Shown here in pieces: positions 1 to 10,200 of a stretch of DNA of 64,000 bases (positions within the stretch are counted from its first letter, which is position 1; each line of letters opens with the position of its first letter). The stretch lies in NCBI RefSeq assembly GCF_009931655.1, contig NZ_CP047984.1, positions 1,364,001 through 1,428,000 of the forward strand, in the 5' to 3' direction. The notes beneath the pieces were generated by a model. It saw only the letters and a program-made list of their open reading frames with translations, was not told the DNA's origin and did no database searches. The translations under genes and the position numbers were made by a program. The DNA is from Pontibacter russatus (GTDB lineage Bacteria; Bacteroidota; Bacteroidia; Cytophagales; Hymenobacteraceae).

Positions 1-430
1 TCCAAGGAGGGAAATTAGCTTTACTGAGCAAGGATGGTTCTTCAAACAGGCATCTTTGAATTGATACCAGCCGTTGTAAATGTTGTTGTGCGCCACCCTG
101 TTCCCGTAAGTCTGCATCAGCAGCAGCCCCACCGCCGAGGGATATACCTCGCCGAAATGGTGCAGTTCGTTGTCGGAGATGACGTTGTTGCCGTTCCAAA
201 GCACGGGCGGGACCTCGTCCGTGCCTCCATTTACCCGGGACCCTCCCGCCCCGATGTGGCTGATGGTGTTGTAAGAAAATTCATTATCAGTACTGCCCTT
301 GCCCACTTCAAAAGCGAAGGTGCCGATGTTCTTCACCGTACGGTTATTCGATGGTGCTAGGCAGACTCGGGTCACGGGAGTTGCATCGCCTGCAGGCAAC
401 CTGAATGTGTCTCTCCTCGGGCATCTACTT
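1..430 (-). pseudogene. Fragment of a right-handed parallel beta-helix protein
   Basis: The minus strand reads open from about 430 to the window edge. Between roughly 357 and 60 it encodes a recognisable beta-helix stretch, with NTISHIGAGG, GNNVISDNELHHFGEVYPSAVG and NNIYNGWY segments in the order seen in secreted polysaccharide-active beta-helix proteins. No start codon with a signal peptide precedes it. At about position 60 the family pattern stops abruptly after NGWY and turns into unrelated residues. I read it as an internal piece of a larger enzyme, cut at both ends by decay or rearrangement. It lies beside two GH95-type genes, so it may be a leftover of the same glycan locus. The family assignment rests on pattern recognition of the repeat only. 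Confidence 0.5.
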
Positions 431-540
431 GATGTCCTTGATGTGGATATCCAAGGTGAGCGGCTCCAGGCTACCCGCTCCCGTCTCAGCTTCGAAATCA
501 GAGGGTGTCTCTCCGTACTGGAACACCTCCCACTCTTGCT
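424..540 (-). pseudogene. Short unidentified coding remnant
   Basis: In a different minus-strand frame from the beta-helix piece, 540 to 424 encodes about 37 residues (EWEVFQYGETPSDFEAE followed by LTLDIHIKDIK) ending in TAG, with a stop just upstream. The residue choice looks protein-like, not random, but I do not recognise the family. It could be the neighbouring beta-helix gene in another frame, which would mean a frameshift near 424, or the tail of another lost gene. Confidence 0.25.
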
Positions 541-590
541 GCTATTCTATGGTACCTGCTCAGCCAGTAGTCTCAGTTTATGGGTGTGAT

Positions 591-3020
591 TTAATATATA
601 AATGTCAGGATAGCTTTTTGATCTTTTTCCAAGGCTACCTCAACAACACCTCCCTGCATTTTCTTTTTCCTGTTTGACTTGTTTATCTTTACCCTCACCC
701 CCTTGGCATTCTCTGGAACTTTTACTCTGAATGTATTGGTTATATCGGCCTGCAGGGATGCCTGCTGCAGGACATTGTCCTTCCATTTAGCACCCGTTAC
801 CCCGCCGCCTCGCACACGTAAACCTTCATAGTTCCCGTCTTTCCATTGCGGAGGCAAAGCAGGTAAAAACTGTATGAACCCGGCGTGGCTTTGCACGAGC
901 ATTTCAGCTATACCCGCCGTTCCCCCAAAATTACCATCGATCTGAAAAGGCGGATGCGCGCAAAATAAATTCGGATAAGTGCCTCCTCCATCGTTCATAT
1001 TGAATCCTTGATAATTTGTGGGCTTTAATAAATCCCGCAGCAGTTTGAAGGCACGGTCTCCATCACCCAGGCGTGCCCATAAATTGATCTTCCAGGCAAG
1101 AGACCAGCCGGTACTTATGTCGCCCCGCTTCTCGAGGGAAGCCTCGACGGCCTTAGCAAGTTCAGGGGTACCGGATAGGGTAATTTCATTGCCCGGATAT
1201 ACTCCCCACAGATGAGAAACATGGCGGTGGTGCGGGTCGGCTTCTTCATATTCTTTCAGCCACTCCATCAGCCTTCCATCCGCTCCAATCCTACTTGGTG
1301 GCAACTTCGCTCTGGCCTCTTTCAGCTTTGATCGGAAGCCTGCATCTATATCAAGCGTCTGAGAGGCCTCAATTACGTGAGAGAATAGCTGCCGGATGAT
1401 TTGATTATCAACGGTGGGGGCTATGGCCACGTGGGCTGTTTTCCCGTTAGGCAGGCGAAAGGCATTCTCAGGAGAATTAGAAGGTGCAGTTACCAGCCAC
1501 TCATGCTCAGGATGCTTCACCAAAGTGCTCAGGTAAAATTCAGCAGAACCTTTAATGACGGGGTATAGTTTTCGCAAGTAGGCGGTGTCCTGCGTAAAGG
1601 CGTAATGCCGCCACAGCATATGGCATAACCACCCGGAACCGGAGTTTGTGGCTCCCCAGGACGGGTGTTCCCCCGGAGAAGTATACCCCCACACATTCGT
1701 GATGACATGGGCGACCCAGCCTTCCCCCTGGTAGTAGACCTTCGCGGTTTTTTCCCCTGGCTCCACCAGGCTTTCCACCAGGTCAAAAAAGGGCTGGTTC
1801 AACATAGGCAGGTTGGTCACATCCAAAGGCCAGTGGTTCATCTGAATATTGATATCAAGATGATAGTCCCCGTTCCAGGGCGTATCGATAGTGTTTGCCC
1901 ACAAACCCTGTAAATTGGGGGGCAATAACCCCGGCCGGGTACTGCTGATCAAGAGGTAGCGCCCGTACTGGAAATACAAGGCGGCTAAACCAGGGTCATC
2001 CGCTTCTTTCTCAAAAGCTTTCAGCCGCTCATCGGTGGGTAAGCCTTCCACTTTCGGGTTCACGCCCAGATCAAGAGTCGCGCTGTGTAACAGTGGCTGG
2101 AAAGCCCTGACATGCTCCGTTTTCAGCGTCGCATATGGCTTTTGAACGGCCATACGCATCAAATCAGAAGCCTTCTTCTCAAAATCCGCCTCTTTATAAT
2201 CCGTAGCGGCAGAAACATATAAAACAACCGCATTCGCCTGTTGCAACTGAAGCGTGCTGTCGTCTGCTATGATATTACCCCCTTCCGGCTTCAGCCGGAC
2301 TTTCGTAATATACCGCATTCCGTTTCCATCGGTACCGTTGTTTAACTGCCCACGCATCACCATTTCCTCTCCTTCTACAGTCGTTTTATATCTTTCAGGC
2401 CGGTCCAAGTTAACTGTAAGATTCAGCTTCCCGGGCTGGTCGGCAGAAAGTCGGATGATGATAACGTCGTCGGTAAAGCTGCTGAAGTATTCTCTTTTAT
2501 AGTTTACGCCGTTGATAGTGTAGCTACTGCTGGCGATGGCACTGTCCAGGGACAATGCCCTTTTGTAGCCTGAGACTTGGATAAGGGAGGTATCAATGCC
2601 GTAGTCGAGTTTCAGGTGCAGGTTCCCTAATACCTGGTAACTGCCATAAGGCACGTTCGCTCCCTTGCCCTGCCCCGATCCTGGTCCTTTACTCACAAAA
2701 GTTTTATACATCAGCGCCTCTGCCTCATCGTTTTTTCCTTCAAAAAGCAGGCGCCGTATCTCAGGCAGATACTTTACGGCTTCCGGGTCATCCGCATCCT
2801 GGGGCCCGCCCGACCAGAGGGTAATGTCATTCAACACAATGTTTTCGTTCAGTATATTCCCATCGGGCATAGCACCCAACCGGCCATTTCCCAGGGGAAG
2901 AGACGCCTCCCATATTTGGGCTGGCTGCTTATACCACAGCCGGGGTCCGTTTTGAGCATAGCCGTAGTGAATAAAACAGAGACTTATCAGGAAACTGAGC
3001 AGGAAATATTTATACGTCAT
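591..3020 (-). CDS. GH95 family glycosidase (alpha-L-fucosidase/galactosidase type)
   Basis: Secreted enzyme of about 809 residues, the usual GH95 length, predicted to remove terminal alpha-L-fucose or alpha-L-galactose by inversion. The start at 3020 gives a clean signal peptide (MTYKYFLLSF..., cleaved after GYAQ); the longer in-frame version would overlap the upstream gene and bury the signal. The N-terminal beta domain begins with LWYKQPAQIWEASLPLGNGRLG. The (alpha/alpha)6 catalytic part holds DINIQMNHWP (Asp389/Asn391 region), TAPSNSPEN with the probable general acid Glu518, HRHVSHLWGVYPG, and QIDGNFG (Asp694). All the expected catalytic positions are filled. It follows a second GH95-type gene with 85 bases between, so the two may form one transcript. 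Base composition is more AT-rich than most of the window, suggesting transfer. Substrate choice between fucose and galactose cannot be told from sequence. Confidence 0.93.
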   Translation of the reverse strand: MTYKYFLLSFLISLCFIHYGYAQNGPRLWYKQPAQIWEASLPLGNGRLGAMPDGNILNENIVLNDITLWSGGPQDADDPEAVKYLPEIRRLLFEGKNDEAEALMYKTFVSKGPGSGQGKGANVPYGSYQVLGNLHLKLDYGIDTSLIQVSGYKRALSLDSAIASSSYTINGVNYKREYFSSFTDDVIIIRLSADQPGKLNLTVNLDRPERYKTTVEGEEMVMRGQLNNGTDGNGMRYITKVRLKPEGGNIIADDSTLQLQQANAVVLYVSAATDYKEADFEKKASDLMRMAVQKPYATLKTEHVRAFQPLLHSATLDLGVNPKVEGLPTDERLKAFEKEADDPGLAALYFQYGRYLLISSTRPGLLPPNLQGLWANTIDTPWNGDYHLDINIQMNHWPLDVTNLPMLNQPFFDLVESLVEPGEKTAKVYYQGEGWVAHVITNVWGYTSPGEHPSWGATNSGSGWLCHMLWRHYAFTQDTAYLRKLYPVIKGSAEFYLSTLVKHPEHEWLVTAPSNSPENAFRLPNGKTAHVAIAPTVDNQIIRQLFSHVIEASQTLDIDAGFRSKLKEARAKLPPSRIGADGRLMEWLKEYEEADPHHRHVSHLWGVYPGNEITLSGTPELAKAVEASLEKRGDISTGWSLAWKINLWARLGDGDRAFKLLRDLLKPTNYQGFNMNDGGGTYPNLFCAHPPFQIDGNFGGTAGIAEMLVQSHAGFIQFLPALPPQWKDGNYEGLRVRGGGVTGAKWKDNVLQQASLQADITNTFRVKVPENAKGVRVKINKSNRKKKMQGGVVEVALEKDQKAILTFIY

Positions 3021-3105
3021 CTTTTTAAGGTTTACAAAGCGGAAGTGTGTGGTAGTCAAGAGGAATTTAACAGAGGGCCAGTTACTAAACCAGATTGTCC
3101 CGGTC

Positions 3106-5422
3106 CTATCTACTGTTTTTAAAACTAAGACGGGCCTTTTCACCTTTCTTGATGGTTCTTTCATAGATTTCTCCATCATATAAGTGTACACCCTCTACCC
3201 AGCAATCGCCATCGAAAGGATTCATTAATCTTACCACCACGTCCTTTTCTGATTGTAGTGTCGTTTCGACAACAGTGTCTTTTTTTATGCTGGCTGAAAC
3301 AGACACCCCTCCCTGGGCTCTGAATCCTTCGAAAGAGGCCTTTTCCCAATCATCTGGAATAGCAGGAAAGAGTCGGATGAAACCCTCATGACTTTGCAGC
3401 AGCATTTCCTGAAGTCCTGCGGCAAAGGCAAAGTTTCCCTCCAGTGTGAATGGCCGGTAGGTGGCATTGCTGTAACCCTTTCCAGACTGGTCGCCATTGA
3501 CATGGAAACTATTGGGAAGGCAGAAACTTGTCGCAAAGATTCTCAATGTCTCTGCGGCCCCTTCTCCGTCCAGCATTCTTGCCTGTAAGTTACCCAGCCA
3601 ACTAAAGGAATATCCCACCCAGGCTGAAGTTCCCTGCTTCTGGAGGTTCTCTATAGTGTTGCGGATGATGGCCCGCTCCTTCTCTCCGTCTGACCAATTA
3701 ATTAATCCCAGCGGGTGAATCGCCATAAGGTGAGAAAAATGCCGGTGTGATACCGAGTAGGGCTCTCCTGGGGCAACCATCAAGCCGGTCTTGCCATCAA
3801 CAGCCAAATCCGGCCACTGGGAAAGCAGGGCCTTCCATTTTGCCGCTTCGTCCTTCTTGCCAAGTTCAAGAGCCAACTCTTCTGCTTTGGCATAAACAAA
3901 CCTTATAATAGCCAGGTCAAAATTGGTTGTGCTTCCAAACCAGGCCTCCCGGCTATTATCGTGAAATTCAGGAGAGGAGCTGATTGGCAGCTTTCTGTAT
4001 CCACCTTCTCCAGTCTCAGATACTTCGTCCAGGTAAATAGCTACTTCTCTAAACCAAGGGTATGCCTTTTCCTCTAAAAAGTTCCGGTCCATTGTGTAGC
4101 GCCAATGAAGGTAAAAATGCTGTGCCAACCACCCTGATACCGTTGGACCAAACGCATATTGAATCCAACCTCCCATGGGTTCACCAGTAAGGGTCGTCAC
4201 ACCGGGAACGTTTAGCCCTTTGGTACCAAAGTAGGCTTTCGTATATTTTACGAAAGTAGGATAATTATCCCAGAGCCAATTAAGGTATCCCTCCCCCAGG
4301 TCTATATGGTTGGATGTATAGCAGGGCCAGTAGCTTAATTGTGTATTCAGGTCATGATGGTAATCACCTTTCCATGGGGGCAACTTGCCATTATCCGCTG
4401 TCCAAACGGCCTGTAAGGATATGGGAGGGGCATCCTCTGGCGGTTGCCCCGAATTTATACTGTTCTAAATACCATTGCTTTTCAAGAACTGGGTCAGGAA
4501 TATTGATCGATGACTTTGACCAGTACCGCTCCCACCAGCTTACGTGGGAAGTAAAGGCATCTTGGAACCCCTTTTTGAAGCTATACTCTGAAAAACCCGC
4601 TGAGGAGACCGCTTCAGCCTCGGTTGTCATATTGGTAGTGATACTCCAGCAACCCTCTATGCCTGAAGGAGTCTCTTCCCACCTTACCGTAATCTGGTAT
4701 TCAAAGTCTTCCCACCCCGGCTGGGTGTAAACGATGGATGACTGCTGCTTTATGATTTCCCCTTTGGGATAACAAAGCCGCCTTAGATCCTGTCCGGTAA
4801 CCGGGTTATTTTCTTGTGATTTCCCCTCCAGGTTATAGGCGGGGATAATCAGTTCGGGCTTGAAGTGATTTGCGTCGATTCCCTGGAACTGAAACCACCC
4901 CATAGGCTCTTCGGCATGGACAAAAGTGGTCAGTGTCGCCCCCGAATCCCATTCTACTTTGCAGGTGGCCTCTCCTAAGGACAGGCTGCTACTGATTACC
5001 TTTCCAAAACCCTCGGTGCTGAATTCCAAAGCGCCACCCGGGATTTTAGACGGGGCAGGAAGTCGGTCGTAGGGTTCATCAAACAACTGCTGTACTTTCT
5101 GGTATTCATTGCTTTCCCATCGGTCTACTACCCACCTATATTTCCATTCCTCCCTCTCCAGGTTCTCCATTTTTCTCAAGTCCCAAAGGTTCACATTGTC
5201 GAGGGAGAGCCTTAGCTTACCCTCCTTTTCCCAGACTAAAGCCCCAATGTGCCCGTTACCCAAAGGAATACCTTCATCCCATACCTGAGGTAGGTAGTCA
5301 TAAGTTAAATCATTCCTCTTATACCCTTGCAAGGCATCGTCACTTTCCTGTTCGTTTACCATTTCGGCGCAAGAGAGTAAAAGGAAGGAAGAAGAAACAA
5401 AAAACAATAGAACTTTTATCAT
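3106..5422 (-). pseudogene. GH95-like glycosidase, interrupted by a frameshift
   Basis: Two reading frames together make one GH95-like lipoprotein of about 770 residues. The first (from ATG at 5422, lipobox LLLSC) carries the N-terminal domain with LPQVWDEGIPLGNGHIGALVWE and ends ...YKFGATARG, then runs into a stop at 4391. The second, from about 4432 to 3106, continues with PPISLQAVWTADNG, WKGDYHHDLNTQLSYWP, SSSPEFHD (possible general acid Glu), SHRHFSHLMAIHP and LEGNFAFAAGLQEML. The break lies at about 4431-4437 and equals one extra base or two missing bases; no slippery heptamer is visible. Compared with the two other GH95 genes here, DGNFG is replaced by EGNFA and the Asn-x-Asn pair by Asp-Leu-Asn, so this is a divergent subfamily. 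It is either a dead gene or a sequence error. Confidence 0.85.
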
Positions 5423-5753
5423 ACATGGAGGCTGTTTTGATTCTATTCCGTTAATTTCTTCTGCACGACATGCAGAGATTATTGTTCCAGCACATTGGAT
5501 TAAGGCCCAATACTCTCTCAAGCATGCTGGAGATGAAGCCCATGGAACGCTCATCGCTTCCACACCTGTCTCTGGGGCTTAACAAGCTGATAGTACTTCT
5601 ACTGCTTGCCATTCATAGGCAAAGTAGTATACATTGAAGATCGGTTGTAGCAACCCTGCGTGCCCTTGATTCTTCCTCTGGTCAAAGCTGTTCTAAGCCG
5701 GAAACCTAAAAGTGCAACCAGACGCTCCTAAGAAACCTCTGGTTGCTTTCAGG
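5423..5753. other. Intergenic region without a gene
   Basis: No convincing gene on either strand. The minus strand stays open upstream of the GH95-like lipoprotein, but the residues look random and precede a good signal peptide. The only structure seen is the hairpin at 5714-5746. Confidence 0.5.
5714..5746 (-). terminator. Hairpin after SusD 1
   Basis: GCAACCAGA at 5714-5722 pairs perfectly with TCTGGTTGC at 5738-5746 around a 15-base loop. It starts 8 bases after the SusD stop codon and is followed on the minus strand by a short T run (ACTTTTAGG). Probable intrinsic terminator of the SusC/SusD 1 transcript; the loop is long and the T run short. Confidence 0.5.
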
Positions 5754-7274
5754 CTACAGATAGTCCGGATTTTGCTCGAGTACTCCCTGGCTTTTATCGA
5801 TTTCAGTCTGTGGAATCGGCCACAGGTAGAACCGCTCTTCAAAATGATAGGGCAGGATACCGTCCGTTACTCCGTTTAGTACCGTTTCCGCTGTCCGCCA
5901 TCTTTTCAGATCGTAATACCGCAGCCCCTCAAAGGCCAGTTCAATCCTTCTTTCGTGGCGGATTCTTTCTCGCATCTGCTCCTGATTCAGGCCCGCTGGG
6001 ATATCGGGCATGCCTGCCCTGGATCTAACGGCATTAATTGCCTCATAAACCGACGGATCAGGCCCAATGAGCTCATTTTGTGCCTCCGCATACATGAGCA
6101 ACACCTCCGCATACCGGAGCATCACCCAGTCCTGCTGGCTTTGGGTAGAATAGCCATAGGGCATCAGGCCCGGGCTGAGAAATTTGGCTACCCCATAGCC
6201 TGTGGGCCTGTTATTAGACGGTGAGTGTACCTCCCCATCGATTGTTACCATATCGAAGAATACTGTCGTCTCCAGGCGCGGGTCCCGGTTCTCTGTGGGA
6301 TCCTCTGGATTGGTTAGAGGAGAAATGCCCCATGGCAGGCCGTCAATGCTTTCGTAGGCGTCCACCAGGTCCTGCAGCGGGCTCACCACCAACCAGTCAC
6401 CGTACCATTGGTCCATAGCGGTGGCATTGTCCGGAGCCAGAAATTTAACAGAGAAAATTATTTCCTTGTTTCCCTCCTGCGTTCCATCCCTGAACACGTT
6501 CTCGTATACCGGGTCCAGCTCATAGCCGGCCCCCATCACCGATAGAAGCAGATCTCTTGCCTGGGTCAGCATTTCAGGATCGGGTTGCCCGTTTTCATCA
6601 TAGGCGGCATATAGCAGCACCCGAGCCTTCAAAGCCTCTGCTGAGGTTTTCACGGCATGCCCGTTGTTGGTGTAGTAGGGCTCGGCGGGCAGCGATTGTA
6701 TGGCAAAATCCAGATCAGACATAACCTGGCCCAATACCTGCTCGGCAGGCGCCTTAGGCTGTACCTGCGTTTCCAGCGTCAGGGGCTCGGTAACCAAAGG
6801 CACGGCACCGTAGCTGGAATACAGCTGAAAATAAAAATACCCTCTCAGGAACCTGACCTCCGCTTCATATCGTGCCCCAAGTTCGTCGTCAATATCTGCG
6901 CCCTTATATGCATCTAATTGCTGCAGAAAGATGTTAAAGCGGGCAATGGCCTGGTAGCTCGCATTGTAAACATCAGAAATGTACCCCCCGGTGGAAGGAG
7001 AGATATTGCCCTGAACGATGGCCTGACTCCCCCAGTAATTATGTTGCCCATAGCCATTATCAGTCAGCGCATCCATGTTAGGCATTCCGGCGGAGAACAT
7101 TCCATTCTGCAGCGTTGCGTAACTTGCGGCCAAGGCCATATCAAAATCCGACTTGGATCGCCAGAAGTTAGCAGAGGATATCTGGTCGAGTGGGTTCTTC
7201 TCAAGAAAATCTTTTTCACAGCCGCTCGAGACAAGAAGCATAGCGCTTAAGAGGCTATATATATACTTTTTCAT
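5754..7274 (-). CDS. SusD/RagB family surface glycan-binding lipoprotein
   Basis: Outer-membrane lipoprotein of 506 residues that captures oligosaccharides and acts as the lid of its SusC transporter. The signal MKKYIYSLLSAMLLVSSGC gives a lipidated Cys followed by EKDFLEKNP, acidic residues of the kind that direct Bacteroidota lipoproteins to the cell surface. The family N-terminal helical part includes FWRSKSDFDMALAASYATLQ and ARYEAEVRFLRGYFYFQLYSSYGAVPLVTEP; the C-terminal SusD domain has DWVMLRYAEVLLMYAEAQNE, INAVRSRAGMPDI, RERIRHERRIELAFEGLRYYDLKRW and LYLWPIPQTEIDKSQG-like end (here FYLWPIPQTEIDKS). It begins 11 bases after the SusC stop, so the pair is co-transcribed. The ligand cannot be read from sequence; the nearest enzymes are GH95. 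Confidence 0.96.
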   Translation of the reverse strand: MKKYIYSLLSAMLLVSSGCEKDFLEKNPLDQISSANFWRSKSDFDMALAASYATLQNGMFSAGMPNMDALTDNGYGQHNYWGSQAIVQGNISPSTGGYISDVYNASYQAIARFNIFLQQLDAYKGADIDDELGARYEAEVRFLRGYFYFQLYSSYGAVPLVTEPLTLETQVQPKAPAEQVLGQVMSDLDFAIQSLPAEPYYTNNGHAVKTSAEALKARVLLYAAYDENGQPDPEMLTQARDLLLSVMGAGYELDPVYENVFRDGTQEGNKEIIFSVKFLAPDNATAMDQWYGDWLVVSPLQDLVDAYESIDGLPWGISPLTNPEDPTENRDPRLETTVFFDMVTIDGEVHSPSNNRPTGYGVAKFLSPGLMPYGYSTQSQQDWVMLRYAEVLLMYAEAQNELIGPDPSVYEAINAVRSRAGMPDIPAGLNQEQMRERIRHERRIELAFEGLRYYDLKRWRTAETVLNGVTDGILPYHFEERFYLWPIPQTEIDKSQGVLEQNPDYL

Positions 7275-7285
7275 AAACCTTATGT

Positions 7286-10200
7286 CTAAAATTGAATGTT
7301 AAGCCCGGCAGAGTAAATCTTGTTTTGAGGGTAGTTCAGGAAGTTCCCGTTGTCCGCTCTTTCCGGGTCCAGTCCAGGGTAGTCGGTAATCGTCCAGATG
7401 TTGTCGCCGGAAACATATAGCCTCAGCCGTTTTACACTTATCCGCTGCGTCAGGGACCCCGGCAGGGTATACCCTATGGTCAGGTTCTTTAGCCTGAGGT
7501 AGGTGGCGTCCTGCAGGAAGTAAGTCGAATTCCTGCTGATTTTACTCGGCGCGCTGAATCCCCAGTACATTTTAGGTACGGTGGCAGACGGGTTCTCTGG
7601 TGTCCAGCGGTCTCTCCAGTCAGTCGTTGGAGGGGTTCCCTGTATAAAGGGTATGGTTCCCCAGTTGTTGACAAAAACACTGCGGCCGCTTTCTCCCTGG
7701 AAAAAGAAGGACAAGTCGAACCCCTTCCAGGAGGAACTCAAGTTAAACGCGTAGTTGAGGTCCGGGTACCTACCGTCAACAGGAACCCTGTCATCGTCAT
7801 TGATCACATTGTCTCCGTTCTGGTCCTTAAACCGCAGGTCGCCGGGCTCCGTTTTGTCATTGTACTGCTTGGGAGCAGCCGCCACCTCGTCAGCGCTCTG
7901 GAATATCCCATCCCACTCAAGCATATAGAAGGTGTCCCATGGCCTTCCCTCCTCTTTAATGGTTATACCCCCGATCTCCTTCTCCCCAAACTCCGTCAGT
8001 TCGTTCCTGAAGTGGTCAGCATTGAGTCCTATGTTATAAGTAAGCCCCTCAAACACCCCGGACTTGATCTCATTCCGGTACCCGAGGCCCAACTCCACCC
8101 CTGTATTGGCCATTGTTCCATTGTTCACGGTGGGGGCGCTCAAACCTACTATCCCGGTTATCTGCGAACTTCTCAGAATATCCGTAGTGGTCTTTTTATA
8201 CCAGTCGAAAGTGACTGAAAGGCCTCTGAACAGGGTCATGTCAACCCCGACGTCCGCAATTTTGGTGGTCTCCCAGGTGATGTTCCGGTTTGCAAGCGAT
8301 GTCTGGGCCGCGCCGGAGGACAGGTTCGCGTTGTCAAACGGGTAGTTGCCGGTCAGGCTAAGAATACTTTGGTAGGGATAAATGCCGATGTTCTGGTTGC
8401 CCAACTCCCCGTACGAGCCGCGGATCTTGAACTCGCCCAGCCAATTGAAGCCTGCGTTCTTTATGAACTCTTCTTCGCTTAAGCGCCACCCGGCTGACAA
8501 GGACGGGAATACCCCCCATCGGTTATCCGTGTGCAAACGGGAAGTGCCGTCATACCGGAGGTTGAATTCCACCAGGTACCGCTCCCTGTAGTTATATCCC
8601 AACCGGCCAAAGAACGACTGCAGGGCCCACTCGTTGGTTGAACCGCTGGAGTTCTGTACCGCGGGGCTCCCGGCGTTCAGCTCTCTTAATACATTGCTGG
8701 GGAAATCCCTCCGGTATCCGTAAAGGTATTTGAACGTGTTCTCTTCCTGGCTGAACCCAAGCTGTGCATTCAGCAGATGCCCTGCACCTATCTCATTCTC
8801 ATACTTGAGGTAGGTGAACAAGTTGGTGTAGATGTTTCGCTCCTCCTGGTTGACCAGCCCTCTGCCACCCACATCGAGGTCGGACATAAATTCTCCTGAA
8901 TGATAATTATACAGCGGTACCTGGGGTCTCCAGTCGCTCCAGCTCCCAAAGTCGCCGACGATGGCTGCCTTTGTATACCAGCTTAGGTTTTCGAATATTT
9001 TCACATCCGTCCAACCCTGCACATTTACATTATAGTTAACGGTATTCCTCAGAACATCATTTTCAACTATGGCAAAAGGGTTTTTGTTGTTAGACTCAAA
9101 GTCGTATGCCTTGAAGGTATAGCGGCCGCTTCCGTCCGGCAGCCACGGAAGGTAGGTAGGCGCCTGTGACAGGGTTGCCAGGAAAGTGTCCCCGGAGCCC
9201 TGCCGTGCAGCCGTTCTGTCTCCTTTCATCAACGAGACGTTCGCCCCGAACTGAACCCTGTTGCTGATCTGCGACCCTATGTTGAATTGGGCATTGTATT
9301 TCTTATAGTCAAACCCCTTCATGACCCCCTCCTGGTCCACATATCCCAGGGCCACATAAAAATGCGTGTCCTTGCTGCCTCCATTGAAGCTCAGGTTGTG
9401 CGTGAAGGTGGGGGCAGGATTGAACATGATATCCACCCAGTCGGCGTTCGGGTAGAGGGTTCTGTCTGTCGCGTTGCGGTAGAGATCGATCTGCTCCTGC
9501 GTGTACAAGCCGGAAGTGATGCCGGTATTAAGCTTGGCTTCATTCCACAACTCCATATACTCTGCGGAGTTGGTAATCAGGTCCAGCATCTTCGTGGGAG
9601 TGTGTACCCCATAGTTCCCGCTGTACTCGAAATTGAGCTCGCCTGCCTTTCCTTTTTTGGTAGTGACCAGGACAACCCCGTTTGCGGCACGGGAGCCATA
9701 TATGGAAGCAGAAGCAGCGTCTTTTAAAACAGATATGCTCTCGATGCTATTGGGGTCCAGGTTGGCAAGGTTCCCTTCCACCCCGTCTATCAGCACCAGC
9801 GGGTTGGACCCGGCGCCGCTGAAAGTGCCGATCCCCCTGATGCGCACAGACAAGCCCTCATTGCCTGGCTCTCCTGAGTTCTGCACTATCCTTACACCAG
9901 GCATTCGGCCCTGAAGCGCAGAAACGGGGTTCGTGACTGGTCGCCTGGTGAGCACCTCGCCGTCTACGCTTGCTACAGAACCCGTCAGGTTTTCTTTTTT
10001 CTGTGTCCCATACCCCACCACCACCACCTCCTCCAGGGCCTCGGTATCCGGCACCAGCGCCACATCAACCACAGCCCGGTTGTTTATCGGCACTTCCTGC
10101 GTGGTGTAGCCAATGAAGGAGACGACAAGGGTGCCGTTGCCGTCGGGGGTGGCCAGGGAGAAACTCCCGTCCGCACCTGTTGCCGTGCCGGTGGTGGTTC

